Source of the DNA: Acidobacteriota bacterium
GTDB taxonomy: Bacteria > Acidobacteriota > Thermoanaerobaculia > Multivoradales > JAHEKO01
NCBI GenBank assembly: GCA_024638355.1
Contig: JAHEKO010000262.1
Coordinates: 1 to 5,819 of the forward strand
Direction: 5' to 3'
Length of the DNA stretch: 5,819 bases
The notes under the pieces were generated by a model. It was not told where the DNA came from, ran no database searches, and was given only the letters and a program-made list of their open reading frames with translations. Of this stretch, positions 4,691-5,819 are shown one piece after another. Made by a program: the position numbers and the translations under genes. Numbering within the stretch: position 1 is the first letter of the stretch; each line of letters opens with the position of its first letter.

Positions 4691-5819
4691 CCTACTACTG
4701 GCGGACGCACGTGGCGGTCGCCTGCGGCGCCGCCGTGGCGACGGCCGTGCTGACCGGGGCGCTCCTGGTCGGCGACTCGGTGCGCGGCAGCCTGCGCGAC
4801 CTGACGCTCTCGCGCCTCGGCGAGATCGACGTGGCGCTGCTCGGCGAGCGGCCGTTCGGCGCCGCGCTCGGCGAGCGGTTCGAGCGGGAGCTGGAAACGC
4901 CGGTTCGCCGGGCCGAGATCCTGATGCTGCGCGGCAGCGCCGTCCACAGCGAGAGCCGCGCCCGGGCGTCGGACGTCGGCCTGCTGGGCGTCGACGCCCG
5001 ATTCTCCGAGCTCTACCCCGAGTATCCGGCGATCGACTTCGAAAGCGGCGAGCGCGGCGTCTTCCCGCCGGTGGTGCTCAATCGGGCCCTGGCCGAGGAG
5101 CTCGGCGCCGCGGTCGGCGAGCAGGTGCTGTTGTCGTTCGAGCGACCCGCCGAGATTCCGCGCGAGACGTTGGTCGGGCGTCAGGACGCCGCCGACACCG
5201 TCCGCGTGCTGCGTCTGACGGTCGCGGCGATCGCCGCCGACCGCGGTCCGGGGAGCTTCGCCCTGACCGCCAACCAGACGCGGCCCTTCAACGCCTTTCT
5301 CGAGCTCGGCCGGCTGCAGCGCGCGCTCTTCGGGCGCGAGGCCGCCGAGCGGATCAACCTGATCCTGGTCGCGCTCCCCGACGAGCCGGAGGCGCCGACG
5401 ACCGATCGCCTCGAGGCGGCGCTCCGGGCGAGCCTGGGCGAGGACGACGTCGGCCTCGACGTCCGGCGACGCGACGATCACCTGCTGGTGCTGAGCCGCG
5501 AGTTCGTGCTGCGGCCGGCGCTGGGCGACGCGCTCGCCGCCTTCGCCTCCGACAGGGGGGTGCCGAGCCAACCGGTCCTCACCTACCTGGCGAACTCGAT
5601 CGCCGCCGGCGAGCGCTCGGTGCCCTACTCGACCATCACCGCGCTCGACGCCTCGGACGCGGACGCGCTCGGCCCGTTCCGCCTGATCGGCGGCGAGGCG
5701 GCGCCGGTGCTCGCCGACGACGAGATCCTGCTCGACGCCTGGACCGCCGAGGATCTCGGCGCCGAGCCGGGCGACGAGATCGTGGTCACCTACTACGTCG
5801 TCGGCGAAGGCGACGAGCT
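4675..5819 (+). CDS. ABC transporter permease, FtsX/MacB-like with large extracytoplasmic domain, N-terminal part (runs off right edge)
   Basis: From ATG 4675, 381 codons stay open to the window edge. The start MRRSLTYYWRTH is followed by one membrane segment (about 13-33, VAVACGAAVATAVLTGALLVG) and the family-like GDSVRGSLRDLTLSRLG. A long soluble stretch then follows, as in permeases with a MacB-type periplasmic domain between helix 1 and the FtsX core. Two similar elements, VVLNRALAEELGAAVGEQVLL (133-153) and ILLDAWTAEDLGAEPGDEIVV (351-371), match the 'acquired residue at a strand followed by LGxxxGD/E' pattern of these domains and suggest two related lobes. With more than 330 soluble residues and no second helix yet, the full protein should be much longer than LolC/LolE, probably a large FtsX-family permease. 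It overlaps the ATPase gene by 16 bases with no spacer. Direction of transport and cargo are not shown. Confidence 0.9.
   Translation, partial: MRRSLTYYWRTHVAVACGAAVATAVLTGALLVGDSVRGSLRDLTLSRLGEIDVALLGERPFGAALGERFERELETPVRRAEILMLRGSAVHSESRARASDVGLLGVDARFSELYPEYPAIDFESGERGVFPPVVLNRALAEELGAAVGEQVLLSFERPAEIPRETLVGRQDAADTVRVLRLTVAAIAADRGPGSFALTANQTRPFNAFLELGRLQRALFGREAAERINLILVALPDEPEAPTTDRLEAALRASLGEDDVGLDVRRRDDHLLVLSREFVLRPALGDALAAFASDRGVPSQPVLTYLANSIAAGERSVPYSTITALDASDADALGPFRLIGGEAAPVLADDEILLDAWTAEDLGAEPGDEIVVTYYVVGEGDE

Noticed and set aside
4300..5571. 423-residue minus-strand ORF opposite the ABC genes
   Set aside because: Composition is Arg/Gly/Ala-rich with no domain, and it lies opposite well-supported ATPase and permease frames.

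Overview
This is a high-GC bacterial window with eight supported genes, two of them cut off by the window edges. A Hanks-type Ser/Thr kinase, an AhpD-like selenoprotein and a large FtsX/MacB-type permease, all GC-rich, suggest a soil or sediment bacterium such as an Acidobacteriota or myxobacterium-like lineage. That placement is inference; no rRNA or tRNA is present to fix it.

Layout from left to right. (1) Positions 1-664, minus strand: the N-terminal 221 residues of a Ser/Thr protein kinase. (2) Positions 736-1314, plus strand: an AhpD/carboxymuconolactone-decarboxylase-fold protein interrupted by one in-frame TGA at 982-984. The TGA falls exactly where the second Cys of the CxxC redox motif belongs and is followed at once by a strong hairpin with GU in its apical loop. 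I read it as one 192-residue selenoprotein (Cys80-Ala-Tyr-Sec83), not as two short ORFs. (3) Positions 1324-1973, minus strand: a Phd/VapB-type antitoxin and a PIN-domain VapC toxin joined by a 4-base GTGA overlap. (4) Positions 2075-2517, plus strand: a 14-codon leader ORF with a good ribosome binding site, whose stop overlaps (ATGA) the start of a YbgC/4-hydroxybenzoyl-CoA-type hot-dog thioesterase. (5) Positions 2555-2615: a cluster of GC-rich hairpins between convergent genes. (6) Positions 2618-3856, minus strand: an exported erythromycin-esterase-family protein. (7) Positions 4013-4690 and 4675-5819, plus strand: a LolD/MacB-type ABC ATPase overlapping the start of its FtsX-family permease, which runs off the right edge.

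The genes look like separate small units rather than one pathway: divergent kinase/selenoprotein, convergent selenoprotein/toxin, divergent antitoxin/thioesterase, convergent thioesterase/esterase, divergent esterase/ABC transporter. The only clear functional pairs are the toxin with its antitoxin and the ATPase with its permease. No gene-free stretch exceeds 160 bases. I see no CRISPR array, tRNA, rRNA, insertion sequence or attachment site.

The most notable item is the selenoprotein, because ordinary gene calling would split it and lose its active site. Its family (AhpD-like proteins with Sec in the redox motif) is known, so this is a misannotation-prone member rather than a new system.
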